From positions 184,213 to 248,212 of the forward strand of contig JACBXO010000005.1 in NCBI GenBank assembly GCA_015863195.1: 64,000 nucleotides of DNA, read 5' to 3'. The notes below the pieces were generated by a model, which saw nothing but the letters and a program-made list of their open reading frames with translations, had not been told where the DNA came from and made no database searches. Shown here in pieces: positions 55,865-64,000 of this stretch. Position 1 is the stretch's first letter. Every line of letters begins with the position of its first letter. The translations under genes were made by a program, and so were the position numbers. Origin of the DNA: Aerococcaceae bacterium DSM 111022 (GTDB lineage Bacteria > Bacillota > Bacilli > Lactobacillales > Aerococcaceae).

Positions 55865-56155
55865 TTAACCTTCGTAATCTTCATTATTTAATGTTTCAAT
55901 GATATGGACAACGTGTTCATTTGTTAAACTGTAGCGTACTTTCGTACCGTCTCGTTGTGCAGTTACAATGTTACCAGCCTTTAATTTTGCTAATTGTTGT
56001 GATACAGTAGCTTGAGGTAATTCAAGTGCATCGACAATTGAGCCAACATTTAAAAATTCTTCGTCTTTAAGAAGTCTGATAATTGATAAACGGATCGGGT
56101 GTCCCATCAATTTAAAAATTTGAACGAGTTCGTTATTTTCATCTAATAAAGCCAT
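55865..56155 (-). CDS. ArsR-family transcriptional regulator
   Basis: The 96-residue winged-helix protein has FKLMGHPIRLSIIRLLKDEEFLNVGSIVDAL and the recognition helix QATVSQQLAKLKAGNIVTAQRDG. It has no Cys at all, so thiol or classical arsenic sensing is not possible. His and Asp/Glu sites near the C-terminus could still bind metal, as in SmtB/CzrA. No metal gene adjoins it. A palindrome ATACA-N6-TGTAT (about 56229-56244) in its leader may be an auto-operator. Confidence 0.85.
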   Translation of the reverse strand: MALLDENNELVQIFKLMGHPIRLSIIRLLKDEEFLNVGSIVDALELPQATVSQQLAKLKAGNIVTAQRDGTKVRYSLTNEHVVHIIETLNNEDYEG

Positions 56156-56513
56156 GTCTGTTCCTCCTTGTGATTGATATATGGATTAGAATAGCTCTAT
56201 ACTCATAAAGGTATTGCTATTTACTTAATACAAGTATATGTATAATTTTATCCGTCTATTTAACTATTATACACGCATCTGGTCTAAAATAACAGTAAAA
56301 TGTCATCAAGATGATTACAATTAGATAAGAAGTGTTATAATAATATAGCTAAAAGATTTCATTGTTAAGATAATGTTTCAGTATTGTGTCATATAAAAAT
56401 ATTCTTATTTTAATAAGAATCAGCAGTGTTTTTGGTTAGAAATAAAGGGCAATTAGATTAAAGTTCTCTAATGAATGTGATATAATTACTTTACGTAAAA
56501 AGGGAGGAAGCAA
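56156..56513. other. Divergent intergenic region
   Basis: About 360 bases between the divergent arsR-like and esterase genes. It holds the possible ArsR site near 56229, a perfect palindrome ATTCTTAT-TTTA-ATAAGAAT at 56401-56420, and a TGA-TATAAT extended -10 box for the esterase at 56478-56486 with a poor -35 (TTAAAG). I saw no gene in it. Confidence 0.6.
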
Positions 56514-57389
56514 ATGAGACGTCAATTTATGAATTATTTTTACTTAAAAATGGATACACACTATTTTGATGTGCCATATTATCCAGGAAAGAAGCGCCGG
56601 GTTCGTGTGTTATTGCCTAAGGATTATGACCGGGAAGATTGGGCAAGTTATCCAGTTGTTTATATGCATGATGGTCAAAATGTGTTTTACTCCAAAGAGT
56701 CGTTTTCTGGACATTCGTGGAAAGTGATACCAACCATTAAAAATAATAAAGACTTGCCAAAAATGATCGTAGTTGGTATCGATAATGATGGTGACCGTCG
56801 TCTAAATGAATATTCACCTTGGGTAACGGATGCGGACAAAAATTCAGACGTTGCTGGCATTGGCGGTGATGGTGTGGATTATGGTGAATGGGTGGTAAAT
56901 GTCATTAAACCTTTTATTGATGAGAATTACCGGACATTATCTGATAAAAATAATACCATTTTGGCAGGTAGTTCAATGGGCGGTATTATTACTGCTTATA
57001 TGGGGGCAAAATATCCGGATGTTTTTGGTGTTTTAGGCGTCTTTAGTTTGGCTTCGTGGTTTAGTGAGTCTGATTTCTTGCGTTTTATTGAACACCATCC
57101 ATTGCATGAGGATACTAAAGTGTATATTCAGGTTGGAACAATAGAAGGCGATGCGATTGACCAGCAGTTTATTGATGGGCACATGAATCAAGAATATATT
57201 GATGTTTCGATTCGCTATTATGATTTACTTCAACAAACTGGACTACCAAATAAACAATCGTGGTTACGTATTATGGCGAATGAAAGGCATACTGAACAAG
57301 CCTGGGCGAATCATTTCTTAGAATTTTTACGTTTTGGTTTTGAACTAGATCAGCGACCAGGATTGAGTTCGCGTAAAATTAACATGTAA
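56514..57389 (+). CDS. Alpha/beta-hydrolase esterase (PF00756 type)
   Basis: The 291-residue cytoplasmic protein has the esterase-D/antigen-85-type layout: VYMHDGQNVF near 60, the nucleophile elbow G-S-S154-M-G-G, and His in NERHTEQAW. Members hydrolyse acyl esters, including S-formylglutathione and siderophore esters. The iron transporter is 28 kb away and no link is shown. It starts after GGGAGG and ends at a terminator. Confidence 0.85.
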   Translation: MRRQFMNYFYLKMDTHYFDVPYYPGKKRRVRVLLPKDYDREDWASYPVVYMHDGQNVFYSKESFSGHSWKVIPTIKNNKDLPKMIVVGIDNDGDRRLNEYSPWVTDADKNSDVAGIGGDGVDYGEWVVNVIKPFIDENYRTLSDKNNTILAGSSMGGIITAYMGAKYPDVFGVLGVFSLASWFSESDFLRFIEHHPLHEDTKVYIQVGTIEGDAIDQQFIDGHMNQEYIDVSIRYYDLLQQTGLPNKQSWLRIMANERHTEQAWANHFLEFLRFGFELDQRPGLSSRKINM

Positions 57390-57413
57390 TTAAATAAAAA
57401 TTTATATTGATTC

Positions 57414-57450
57414 AAAGAGTGCAGGCCAATAGAGCTGGCACTCTTTATTT
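57414..57450 (+). terminator. Terminator of the esterase gene
   Basis: AAAGAGTGC pairs with GCACTCTTT followed by ATTT. Confidence 0.75.
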
Positions 57451-57555
57451 GTTTAACAGTGACGGGATTATGTTATAATTTTAGAGAGAAAATAAACCAC
57501 TCTTTCATATAGATGAGTGTGAAAATATTGACATAGATAGAAGAAGGAGACAGCC

Positions 57556-58314
57556 ATGACGTTAAGAGTAAATAATGTGGATAGTGGGTACCGCAGGATA
57601 CCTGTTATCAAAGAAATTGATTTTTCCATTAATTATGGGGAAATTGTTGGTTTAATCGGATTAAATGGAGCTGGGAAATCGACCTTATTAAAAACCATTT
57701 TAGGATTATTAACACCGCAAGCGGGTAATATTACAATTGAGAACCAATCAATTTTAGATAATCATACTGAATATGCCAAAAAAATTGCTTATATTCCGGA
57801 AACACCGATTCTTTATGATGAGCTTACACTTCAGGAGCATTTAGAGATGACGGGACTTGGTTATGATATTCCTCGGGAAGAGGTTATGAAGCGCGCCCAG
57901 CCTTTACTTGAATTGTTCCGTTTAGATGATGTTTTGAATTGGTTCCCGGTTCACTTCTCTAAAGGGATGAAACAAAAAGTCATGATTGTGTGTGCGCTTA
58001 TTACAAATGCAAAAGTGCTAATTATTGATGAACCTTTTTTAGGATTAGATCCTTTAGCGATTCGTGACTTCACGAATTTATTAAAAGAGCGCGCAGAAAA
58101 TGGCTGTGCAGTATTATTTACAACGCATATGTTATCGATTGCAAGTGATTTATGTGACTCCTATTTAATTTTAAGTAAAGGTGAACTGGTAGGTCAGGGT
58201 GACCTAGAAGATTTAAGAACACAATTTAAAGATCCACAAGCTTCATTGGATGATATTTATATTGCCATGACGGAAATGGAAGCTTTATCTAAGGCTGAAA
58301 GGACTGAAGGCTAA
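57556..58314 (+). CDS. ecsA: ABC transporter ATPase EcsA
   Basis: The 252-residue ATPase has GLNGAGKST, a signature FSKGMKQKV and VLIIDEPFLGLDP. It pairs with EcsB, whose gene overlaps by one base. Ecs affects secretion, competence and intramembrane proteolysis by RasP in Bacillus. The exported substrate is unknown. Confidence 0.92.
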   Translation: MTLRVNNVDSGYRRIPVIKEIDFSINYGEIVGLIGLNGAGKSTLLKTILGLLTPQAGNITIENQSILDNHTEYAKKIAYIPETPILYDELTLQEHLEMTGLGYDIPREEVMKRAQPLLELFRLDDVLNWFPVHFSKGMKQKVMIVCALITNAKVLIIDEPFLGLDPLAIRDFTNLLKERAENGCAVLFTTHMLSIASDLCDSYLILSKGELVGQGDLEDLRTQFKDPQASLDDIYIAMTEMEALSKAERTEG

Positions 58315-59576
58315 TGAACACTTTAAATGATTTATGGCAGAAACGCTTTAATTATTATTTAAAAGAAGTGGGAAAATATGGTCGATTAATATTTAATGAC
58401 CATTTAGCGATTATTCTTTTTGTGCTATTAGGTTTTGGCTCGCTCGCCTATAACAGTATTTTAGAACAAGCAAGTCAGATGCCGGTGGACCAAATTTATA
58501 TTTGGGTTATTTTAGTTGGCGTTCTTCTGTTGTCCGCTGTTTTTCTGCTAGGTCAGCCATTATGGCTAACTCGGCGTGCAGACGAAAGTTACTTATTTCC
58601 AAGAGGACATGAGTTTAATAACTATTGGCTGAAGGGGACATTTCTCGCAGAAGTGATCCCGATGATTGCTCTTTCTCTAGCAGCGGTGATGTACTATCCA
58701 TTTTTAGTCTTAATATCTGGGTGGACAATGAATGAGTTATGGCTGTTTATTGTGTTTTTATTATTAGCCCGTCTATCAAGTTCTTTATTAATGTATTTAA
58801 ATATCTTTCAATTAGGACTGAATATAACTAGACTGATGCGGTCGAGATTACCTTTTGTCTTGCCTTTTATAATTTTTACTACCGTATTAATTGCATTACC
58901 TGGTCAATTACCAATCATCTTATGTGGGCTCGCACTTTTCCTTGTAGCAGCGTATATTGTCTGGGGTATGAAACAGCGCAAAGAGCGTCGTATTGATTTT
59001 GATTATGTAATTGAAGTGGATAGTCACCAGGAAGCTAATTTTTACCGAGCAGTTTCTTTATTTGCAGACGTCCCTCAATCAGCGCCAACGATTAAACGCC
59101 GTGAGTACTTGGATATTTTAATTAAAAATATACCGACATTGAACAATAATCGTTATGGTTATTTATATATCCGCCAACTATTCAGAAATTCGTTGTATAG
59201 TTCAATTTGGATAAAAGTCATGCTTTTTATAACGGTCATTATCGTCGTCTTAGAAGTACCTTGGATGATTGCCGGAGCAGGCGTTTTAGGGTTTCTAATG
59301 TCAGCAATTCAATTGTTACCCATGATTCATCTCTACGATAAACACCCATTCCAAATTATTTATCCAAACCGTGCCGATGAGAAATTAGTTGCCTTCCAAC
59401 AATCAGTCATGATTATTTTAGGGATTCAACTCCTCTTCTATAGTCTAGCAGCCCTATTTGGCTCAGGATTCCGATTTGAAATAGTATTCGTTCTATTAGT
59501 ATGGTTAACCGCCGCCGTTGCAATACTCTATTTATATATCCCGTGGTGGAACCGACGTCACAATAAGAAGAAATAG
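58314..59576 (+). CDS. ecsB: ABC transporter permease EcsB
   Basis: This 420-residue membrane protein has about nine or ten hydrophobic segments in two blocks, with a cytoplasmic loop around residues 220-290 (QEANFYRAVSLFADVPQSAPTIKRREYLD). That loop and the C-terminal PNRADEKLVAFQQS segment fit EcsB. A secreted-protein gene follows ten bases after the stop, where Bacillus has ecsC, which it does not resemble. Confidence 0.9.
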   Translation: MNTLNDLWQKRFNYYLKEVGKYGRLIFNDHLAIILFVLLGFGSLAYNSILEQASQMPVDQIYIWVILVGVLLLSAVFLLGQPLWLTRRADESYLFPRGHEFNNYWLKGTFLAEVIPMIALSLAAVMYYPFLVLISGWTMNELWLFIVFLLLARLSSSLLMYLNIFQLGLNITRLMRSRLPFVLPFIIFTTVLIALPGQLPIILCGLALFLVAAYIVWGMKQRKERRIDFDYVIEVDSHQEANFYRAVSLFADVPQSAPTIKRREYLDILIKNIPTLNNNRYGYLYIRQLFRNSLYSSIWIKVMLFITVIIVVLEVPWMIAGAGVLGFLMSAIQLLPMIHLYDKHPFQIIYPNRADEKLVAFQQSVMIILGIQLLFYSLAALFGSGFRFEIVFVLLVWLTAAVAILYLYIPWWNRRHNKKK

Positions 59577-59586
59577 GAGGGAAAGT

Positions 59587-60345
59587 ATGGCAATTAAAAC
59601 AGGAAAGATTATTCTATTCATGTGTCTGACTTTAATGAATGGCTTTTCATTAAATATTCAAGCAGAATCAAGTTCAGGAGAAATATCACAGACAGCAACT
59701 TTAGATGAAACAAGTGAGATTCGGCCATTGGATTTAACCATGGCGGATCAGTCAGCTGATGCAGCTTATGCTGATTATGAATCACTACTATCATATATTA
59801 ATGGGTTTGATAATATTGATGAGATTGTCACGGCTGATATTTTAGCCAACTTTGAACCGGCTGTTTCAGTTGATAGATATACAAATGAAAACTTACCGGA
59901 ATTATTTGCAGGTGAAGAAATTTGGCAATATGTTTATACAACTACTGACCAAATGACAGCAGAAGAATCAGAAGTTTCGATTACACTATTCTTCAATGGG
60001 AATTTATTGATTTCTGCAATGTTGACGTCTGATAATAATGCCCCTGTTGCTGATTTATTAGAAACGGAAGAAATAGAGGCTTTAATTCAATCAAATTCGT
60101 TAGAAGAGCTAGAAGCGGCTAAACCTGTTGCATTATTGCAAGGTGTTGTAAGATATAATAATCAAAAATTACATCATCTTGTTTTGCCAACTGAAATAGA
60201 ACAGTATTATTTACTCTATTTAGATGGCGAATTAATTGATGATCAGGCTCTTGCTTTAGAAGATACACAAGAAAACATTCATCGTATTATGCATTCGATT
60301 AATCAAGTGGCCCAAAATATTGGTTTGCTTGAAGAAGCGAGTTAA
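59587..60345 (+). CDS. Secreted protein of unknown function, EcsAB operon
   Basis: ATG 59587 after AGGAGGG gives 252 residues. A signal peptide (MAIKTGKIILFMCLTLMNGFSLNIQA) is followed by an acidic mature region without Cys. It contains no repeat or catalytic motif I can name. It is co-transcribed with ecsAB, so it may be a partner or client of that transporter. It is not EcsC. Confidence 0.7.
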   Translation: MAIKTGKIILFMCLTLMNGFSLNIQAESSSGEISQTATLDETSEIRPLDLTMADQSADAAYADYESLLSYINGFDNIDEIVTADILANFEPAVSVDRYTNENLPELFAGEEIWQYVYTTTDQMTAEESEVSITLFFNGNLLISAMLTSDNNAPVADLLETEEIEALIQSNSLEELEAAKPVALLQGVVRYNNQKLHHLVLPTEIEQYYLLYLDGELIDDQALALEDTQENIHRIMHSINQVAQNIGLLEEAS

Positions 60346-60361
60346 TCTATATAAGTAGAAA

Positions 60362-60395
60362 GTGATTCTCTGTGATAGGGAGTCGCTTTTTTTTA
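60362..60395 (+). terminator. Terminator of the ecs operon
   Basis: GTGATTCTC pairs with GGGAGTCGC (with G-U pairs) followed by eight T. Confidence 0.7.
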
Positions 60396-60508
60396 TAAAA
60401 TATTAATCGGAGTTTGTTTCAAAAAGAGGAGCAATATTTTCAAAAAGTTGAATGTGTGTTTGAGAAGGCCTATTATTATAGTTAAATTGAGTGTTTGGAG
60501 GAGATATT

Positions 60509-60931
60509 ATGGGGCGTAATTATGAGCATGTGGTGCAGTATTATGAGACGGATGCGATGCAGATTGTTCATCATTCGAATTATATTCGTTGGTTTGAGGA
60601 GGCGCGGACTTGGTGGTTGAGTGAGAAAGTGATGTCGTATCATAAGTTGGAGGATATGGGGTTGATGATGCCAATTTTGTCGTTGAATGCGAAGTACCAG
60701 GAGATGATGCGTTTTGGTGATGTGGCGAGTATTCGTTTAGAGGTGACGAAGTTGTCGCCGGTCAAGATGGTTATTTCTTACCAGGTGTATAATAAGGAGT
60801 CAGAAGCGTTATGTGTGACGGGGGATAGCGTGTTAGGGTTCCTTGACAAAGAGACAGGTAAGCCGGTTTCGGTGAAGAAGAGTTATCCGGAATTATATGA
60901 GGCGTTAGGTCTACATATAATGAAGGGATAA
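60509..60931 (+). CDS. Acyl-CoA thioesterase, YbgC/4-HBT hotdog family
   Basis: ATG 60509 after GGAGGAG gives 140 residues. YYETDAMQIVHHSNYIRWFEEAR is the 4-hydroxybenzoyl-CoA-thioesterase motif with its catalytic Asp. The rest fits a small hotdog protein. Codon use is unlike the neighbours: TTG, GAG, AAG, GTG and TCG dominate where the flanking genes use TTA, GAA and AAA. This suggests recent acquisition or a local mutational bias. Confidence 0.88.
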   Translation: MGRNYEHVVQYYETDAMQIVHHSNYIRWFEEARTWWLSEKVMSYHKLEDMGLMMPILSLNAKYQEMMRFGDVASIRLEVTKLSPVKMVISYQVYNKESEALCVTGDSVLGFLDKETGKPVSVKKSYPELYEALGLHIMKG

Positions 60932-61000
60932 TTTCAATCATAGTGAAGACTATTATAAACATAATATGATAGAATGGAGTAGTTAGAGAGGGATGATCTA

Positions 61001-62083
61001 TTGGATAAAGAATTATTAATTGCATTAACTGAGGCTCGTGGGATTGCCGGGAACGAAGGTCCGGTCCGTGAACTATTCAAAGACTTAACAGAGGATTATG
61101 TTGATGGGTTTGTTCAGGATGGTTTAGGTAGTGTCTACGGTCAGTTAGAATCTTCGACTAAAGAAGGGCCAGTAATTATGGCTGGGGCGCATTTTGATGA
61201 AGTTGGTTTTATGGTAAAACAAATTACAGAAAAAGGATTTCTGAAATTTGTAACAATCGGTGGTTGGTGGAGTCAAGTTGTTCTTGCTCAAGAAGTAGAA
61301 GTGACAACGTCCACTGGGGAAGTTTACCATGGGGTAACTGGTTCGAAACCGCCGCATGTTTTATCAGCAGATGCTCGTAAACAACCGATGAAGATGGAGG
61401 ATATCTTTATTGATATTGGCGCAACTTCTAAAGAAGAGGTCGAATCTTGGGGTATTAAACCTGGAGATATGATTACACCTTATATTAAAACGCGTCGTAT
61501 AAATCCGAATTCTCCGTTCTTATTAGGGAAAGCTTGGGATAATCGTATTGGTGTTGCTGTAGCGGTAGAGTTATTAAAGCATTATAAAGAACAAGCGCAC
61601 AACAATACATTATATATCGGAGCTAATACTCAAGAAGAGGTTGGGTTAAGAGGAGCGAAGACGGCAGCTAATATGGTTAAGCCGGATATTGCGATTGCTT
61701 TAGATACTGGAACGGCTGGGGACACGCCTGGAATGACAGCAGATGAAGCAGATTCTCTTTTAGGTAAAGGACCGCAAGTGATTATTTATGATGCGTCAAT
61801 GATTGCACATAAAGGTTTAAGAGATTTTGTGATTAATCTCTGTGAAGAAAATGATATTCCATACCAACCAACATTTATCCCAGGTGGTGGGACAGACGCG
61901 GGATCTATTCATCAATCAAATGAAGGTGTGCCTTCAATTGCGATTACGGTTCCGGTTCGTTACTTACATACTCATACTTCTGTGATTCATGAAGAAGATT
62001 ATTTAAATACAATTAAGTTAATGAAATTATTAATTGATAATTTAGATCAAGAGGCATATAACAAGATTTTAGCTAATGGTTAG
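61001..62083 (+). CDS. pepA: Glutamyl aminopeptidase, M42 family
   Basis: TTG 61001, seven bases after GAGAGGGA, gives 360 residues. Metal-binding residues are visible in AGAH64FD66EVGF, KAWDNRIG, NTQEEVGLRGA and the C-terminal YLHTHTSVIHEEDY. M42 enzymes are large, often dodecameric, cytosolic aminopeptidases; PepA of lactic acid bacteria prefers N-terminal Glu/Asp. It is likely co-transcribed with lplA, 12 bases downstream. Confidence 0.9.
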   Translation: MDKELLIALTEARGIAGNEGPVRELFKDLTEDYVDGFVQDGLGSVYGQLESSTKEGPVIMAGAHFDEVGFMVKQITEKGFLKFVTIGGWWSQVVLAQEVEVTTSTGEVYHGVTGSKPPHVLSADARKQPMKMEDIFIDIGATSKEEVESWGIKPGDMITPYIKTRRINPNSPFLLGKAWDNRIGVAVAVELLKHYKEQAHNNTLYIGANTQEEVGLRGAKTAANMVKPDIAIALDTGTAGDTPGMTADEADSLLGKGPQVIIYDASMIAHKGLRDFVINLCEENDIPYQPTFIPGGGTDAGSIHQSNEGVPSIAITVPVRYLHTHTSVIHEEDYLNTIKLMKLLIDNLDQEAYNKILANG

Positions 62084-62095
62084 AAGGAGTTAATT

Positions 62096-63103
62096 ATGAT
62101 ATTTGTAGATAATGGAAATAATTATGATGCAGCAACAAACATTGCGTTAGAAACTTATTTAGTAGAAAATAGATTAGTAGATGAACCAATTCTACTTTTC
62201 TATATCAATAAGCCATCAATTATCATTGGGCGTAATCAAAATACAATTGAAGAAGTAAATCAACCTTATATAGAAGAGAACGGAATTCAAGTAGTAAGAC
62301 GTATGTCAGGTGGCGGGGCAGTTTATCATGACCTTGGTAACTTTTCATTTTGTTTTATTAAAGATGACGATGGATCATTTAGGGATTTCAAGAGCTTTAC
62401 TGAACCAGTGATCGCTGCTTTACATACAATGGGTGCGAGTGGAGCAGAATTATTAGGGCGTAATGACTTATTAATTGATGGCAAGAAATTTAGTGGGAAT
62501 GCAATGTATTCTAAAAACGGCCGTATGACTGCGCACGGTACGATTTTATTTGATGCTGACTTAGATGAAGTAAACAATGCATTAAAACCTCGAAAAGAAA
62601 AAATCGAATCTAAAGGTATTAAATCAGTGCGTTCTCGTGTAACAAATATTAAACCTTATGTAGATGAAGGGTATCAAAACTTATCTACTGAAGCATTCCG
62701 TGATTTATTACTACTTAGAATCTTTAATGTAGAAAAACGTGAAGATGTTCCTGAGTTGAAGTTAACAGATGCTGATTGGGAAGCAGTGGAACAACTTAAA
62801 GCGGAACGATTTGGAAATTGGGATTGGAATTACGGGAAATCCCCTGACTTTGATGTGAATCATAGTCATAAATTCCCATTCGGGTTTGTAGATGTTCGCT
62901 TTGATGTCTCAAAAGGATTAATTAAAGAAGCAAAAATCTATGGAGACTTCTTTGGATTAGGTGAAATTACAGATGTTGAAGAAAAATTAGTCGGTGTTCG
63001 TTATGATCGCCAAGCAATCATCGATGCATTAGCAGATGTAAATATAAAACAATATATCGGAGATATTGATACAGAAACATTTGTCAACGAATTGTTTGCA
63101 TAG
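62096..63103 (+). CDS. lplA: Lipoate-protein ligase A
   Basis: The 335-residue enzyme has the lipoate/AMP-binding block RRMSGGGAVYHDLGNFSFCFI, the SGNAMYSKNGRMTAHGTILF loop and a C-terminal accessory domain. It attaches scavenged lipoate to the E2/GcvH proteins of 2-oxoacid dehydrogenases or the glycine system. Those genes are not in the window. Confidence 0.94.
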   Translation: MIFVDNGNNYDAATNIALETYLVENRLVDEPILLFYINKPSIIIGRNQNTIEEVNQPYIEENGIQVVRRMSGGGAVYHDLGNFSFCFIKDDDGSFRDFKSFTEPVIAALHTMGASGAELLGRNDLLIDGKKFSGNAMYSKNGRMTAHGTILFDADLDEVNNALKPRKEKIESKGIKSVRSRVTNIKPYVDEGYQNLSTEAFRDLLLLRIFNVEKREDVPELKLTDADWEAVEQLKAERFGNWDWNYGKSPDFDVNHSHKFPFGFVDVRFDVSKGLIKEAKIYGDFFGLGEITDVEEKLVGVRYDRQAIIDALADVNIKQYIGDIDTETFVNELFA

Positions 63104-63123
63104 AATATATACCTAATTATGAA

Positions 63124-63151
63124 GGCCTGCAGAAAAACTGCGGGCTTTTTA
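63124..63151 (+). terminator. Terminator of lplA
   Basis: GCCTGCAG-AAAAA-CTGCGGGC followed by five T. It insulates the rRNA promoters that begin 20 bases later. Confidence 0.88.
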
Positions 63152-63171
63152 TTATTTCTTACATAAATGAG

Positions 63172-63790
63172 TTGACTTCACAATTGAAAACATGTTATAT
63201 TATTCTTTGTCGCCACGAGGACCACCTGATTTAATTGTTGTAACAATTAAGTTGAAATGTCCTTGACAACGTATAACGAACCGTGATATATTAGTTTACG
63301 TTGCTAAATGCGACAGACGCCAAAGCGTGTCAGAAATATTTCTGAAATATTTCAATAAAGCACTTGACCAAAAGGTCAAGAGGTGATATTATATTAAATG
63401 CTGATACCCCAACGGGTTTAGCGCTTACATCGAACTGAAATGTTTTCGCAACTTTATTAAAAAGTTGTTGACAAAACAAATCGAAAGATGGTATCATTTA
63501 GAAGTTGTCATTTAAGACAACTGGCCTGATCGAAGGCGGAAAACATTTTGTTAAAAAGTGTTGACAAGCCGCAACGAACAAGGTATGATATAAAAGTTGC
63601 CGCTAGAGGCAACGACTGGTTGTAACACAAACGAAACAAACTTGTAAAACATTTTTAAAAAAGTGTTGACAAAATGTTTCAAACCAGATAAGATATAGAA
63701 GTTGTCATTTGAGACAACGAACCAGATCTAAACAAGACGTCAAAAAGCTCCAAAAAACTTGTTGACATGATGTTCTGGACGTGGTAATAT
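63172..63790 (+). promoter_or_regulatory. Seven tandem rRNA promoters
   Basis: Each unit has a -35/-10 pair on the plus strand. P1 TTGACT 63172 / TATATT 63196. P2 TTGACA 63263 / TATATT 63287. P3 TTGACC 63364 / TATTAT 63387. P4 TTGACA 63468 / TATCAT 63492. P5 TTGACA 63561 / TATGAT 63584. P6 TTGACA 63666 / TAAGAT 63689. P7 TTGACA 63762 / TAATAT 63785. Gaps are 17 or 18 bases. Units repeat every 91-105 bases. Each has a G at seven or eight bases after the -10 box, fitting GTP-initiated rRNA promoters of Firmicutes. AT-rich stretches precede P4-P7. Confidence 0.85.
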
Positions 63791-63815
63791 ATAGAGGTTG
63801 CTGCTAAACAGCAAC
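63300..63815 (+). repeat. Stem-loops at the predicted +1 of the rRNA promoters
   Basis: Five short inverted repeats begin at the predicted start G. P2: GTTGC-TAAAT-GCGAC (63300-63314). P4: GTTGTC-N6-GACAAC (63504-63521). P5: GTTGCC-N6-GGCAAC (63596-63613). P6: GTTGTC-N6-GACAAC (63701-63718). P7: GTTGCTG-N5-CAGCAAC (63797-63815). Paired positions change together, so base pairing is kept while sequence varies. Confidence 0.8.
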
Positions 63816-63987
63816 GCAGCTCATTGAAAACTGAACAAAGACAAACACCAAAATGTGTAGGGATTCATCAATACGATGAATAACACAACCCGAATTCAAT
63901 AATTCGAGACAGTCAGTGTCTTCTGACTTTAAACAAAGACCATTAGCTAGTATTTAAATGAGTCACAAATGACTCATGAAACTAATC
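63816..63987 (+). other. Pre-16S rRNA leader
   Basis: GCTCATTGAAAACTGAAC (63819-63836) resembles the boxA-containing leader before Firmicutes 16S genes, used by NusB/NusE antitermination. Several perfect hairpins follow: TTCATC/GATGAA within TGTGT/ACACA, CGAATT-CAAT-AATTCG, AGTCAG-N6-CTGACT, and TGAGTCA-CAAA-TGACTCA. The last bases probably pair with the 16S-23S spacer for RNase III processing. Confidence 0.7.
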
Positions 63988-64000
63988 TTTCATGAGAGTT
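63988..64000 (+). rRNA. rrs: 16S rRNA, first bases only
   Basis: The window ends in TTTCATGAGAGTT, which fits the conserved 16S 5' end (normally continuing TTGATCCTGGCTCAG). The boundary of the mature end is approximate. The upstream promoter array and leader support the call. Confidence 0.8.

Noticed and set aside
63300..63815. CRISPR-like or integron-like repeat array
   Set aside because: The short repeats are each placed at a promoter start, differ in sequence, and the spacing is filled by promoter elements.

Overview
The window is one contiguous stretch of a low-GC Gram-positive chromosome. A lactic-acid-bacterium relative in the Lactobacillales is likely. An Aerococcaceae-type genus is my guess, but no marker gene here settles it. 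The signs are AT-rich codon use, strong AGGAGG ribosome sites, TTG/GTG starts, a proS T-box, CIRCE control of groESL, Rex, an LPXTG surface protein, EcsAB, Spx/ArsC-like and CstR-type regulators, and a WalR-type box before a LysM wall enzyme. I saw no mobile element, prophage, CRISPR array or tRNA gene. The 5' edge of a 16S rRNA gene lies at the right border.

Layout. 0-9.6 kb: truncated secreted serine hydrolase, an orphan tryptophan-type ABC binding protein behind a Trp leader-peptide attenuator, an ArsC/Spx-like protein, PepF, a LysM transglycosylase, a UshA-like phosphatase, a PaaD/MIP18 Fe-S factor and a lone ABC ATPase. 9.6-17.3 kb: isoleucine/valine genes ilvB-ilvN-ilvC-ilvA-ilvD behind a Leu/Ile/Val leader peptide with attenuator and a possible CodY box, then an aminotransferase. 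17.4-22.7 kb: a sulfur region, with CoA-disulfide reductase-rhodanese, a second rhodanese and CstR under a GGGGTAT-type operator, an arylsulfate sulfotransferase, and a YeiH-type exporter broken by a one-base frameshift. 23-28.3 kb: a LysM-LAS peptidase and a siderophore-type iron ABC transporter. 28.3-41.5 kb: housekeeping genes (lepB, proS with T-box, thioesterase, UbiB kinase plus phasin-like partner, tsaB-GNAT-rimI-tsaD, ABC-F, rex, groESL). 41.6-50 kb: an LCP-like protein and a branched-chain amino-acid ABC transporter with two binding proteins, the second behind its own Ile-rich leader-peptide attenuator, followed by a CBS-ACT protein. 50-63.1 kb: yebC, ABC-F, a 935-residue LPXTG repeat protein, an ArsR regulator, an esterase, ecsAB plus a secreted protein, a thioesterase, PepA and LplA. 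63.2-64 kb: seven tandem promoters of an rRNA operon, most with a small stem-loop at the predicted +1, then the pre-16S leader.

Themes. Amino-acid supply is controlled mainly by RNA attenuation: three leader peptides (Trp; Leu/Ile/Val; Ile) and one Pro T-box occur within 45 kb, and biosynthesis (ilv) and import (liv) of branched-chain amino acids are read by separate leaders. All four ABC substrate-binding proteins lack the lipobox cysteine expected in Gram-positives and instead end their signal peptides with Ala-Gln. Two LysM enzymes share anchor and linker but carry different catalytic ends. The most unusual non-coding structure is the rRNA promoter array at the right edge.
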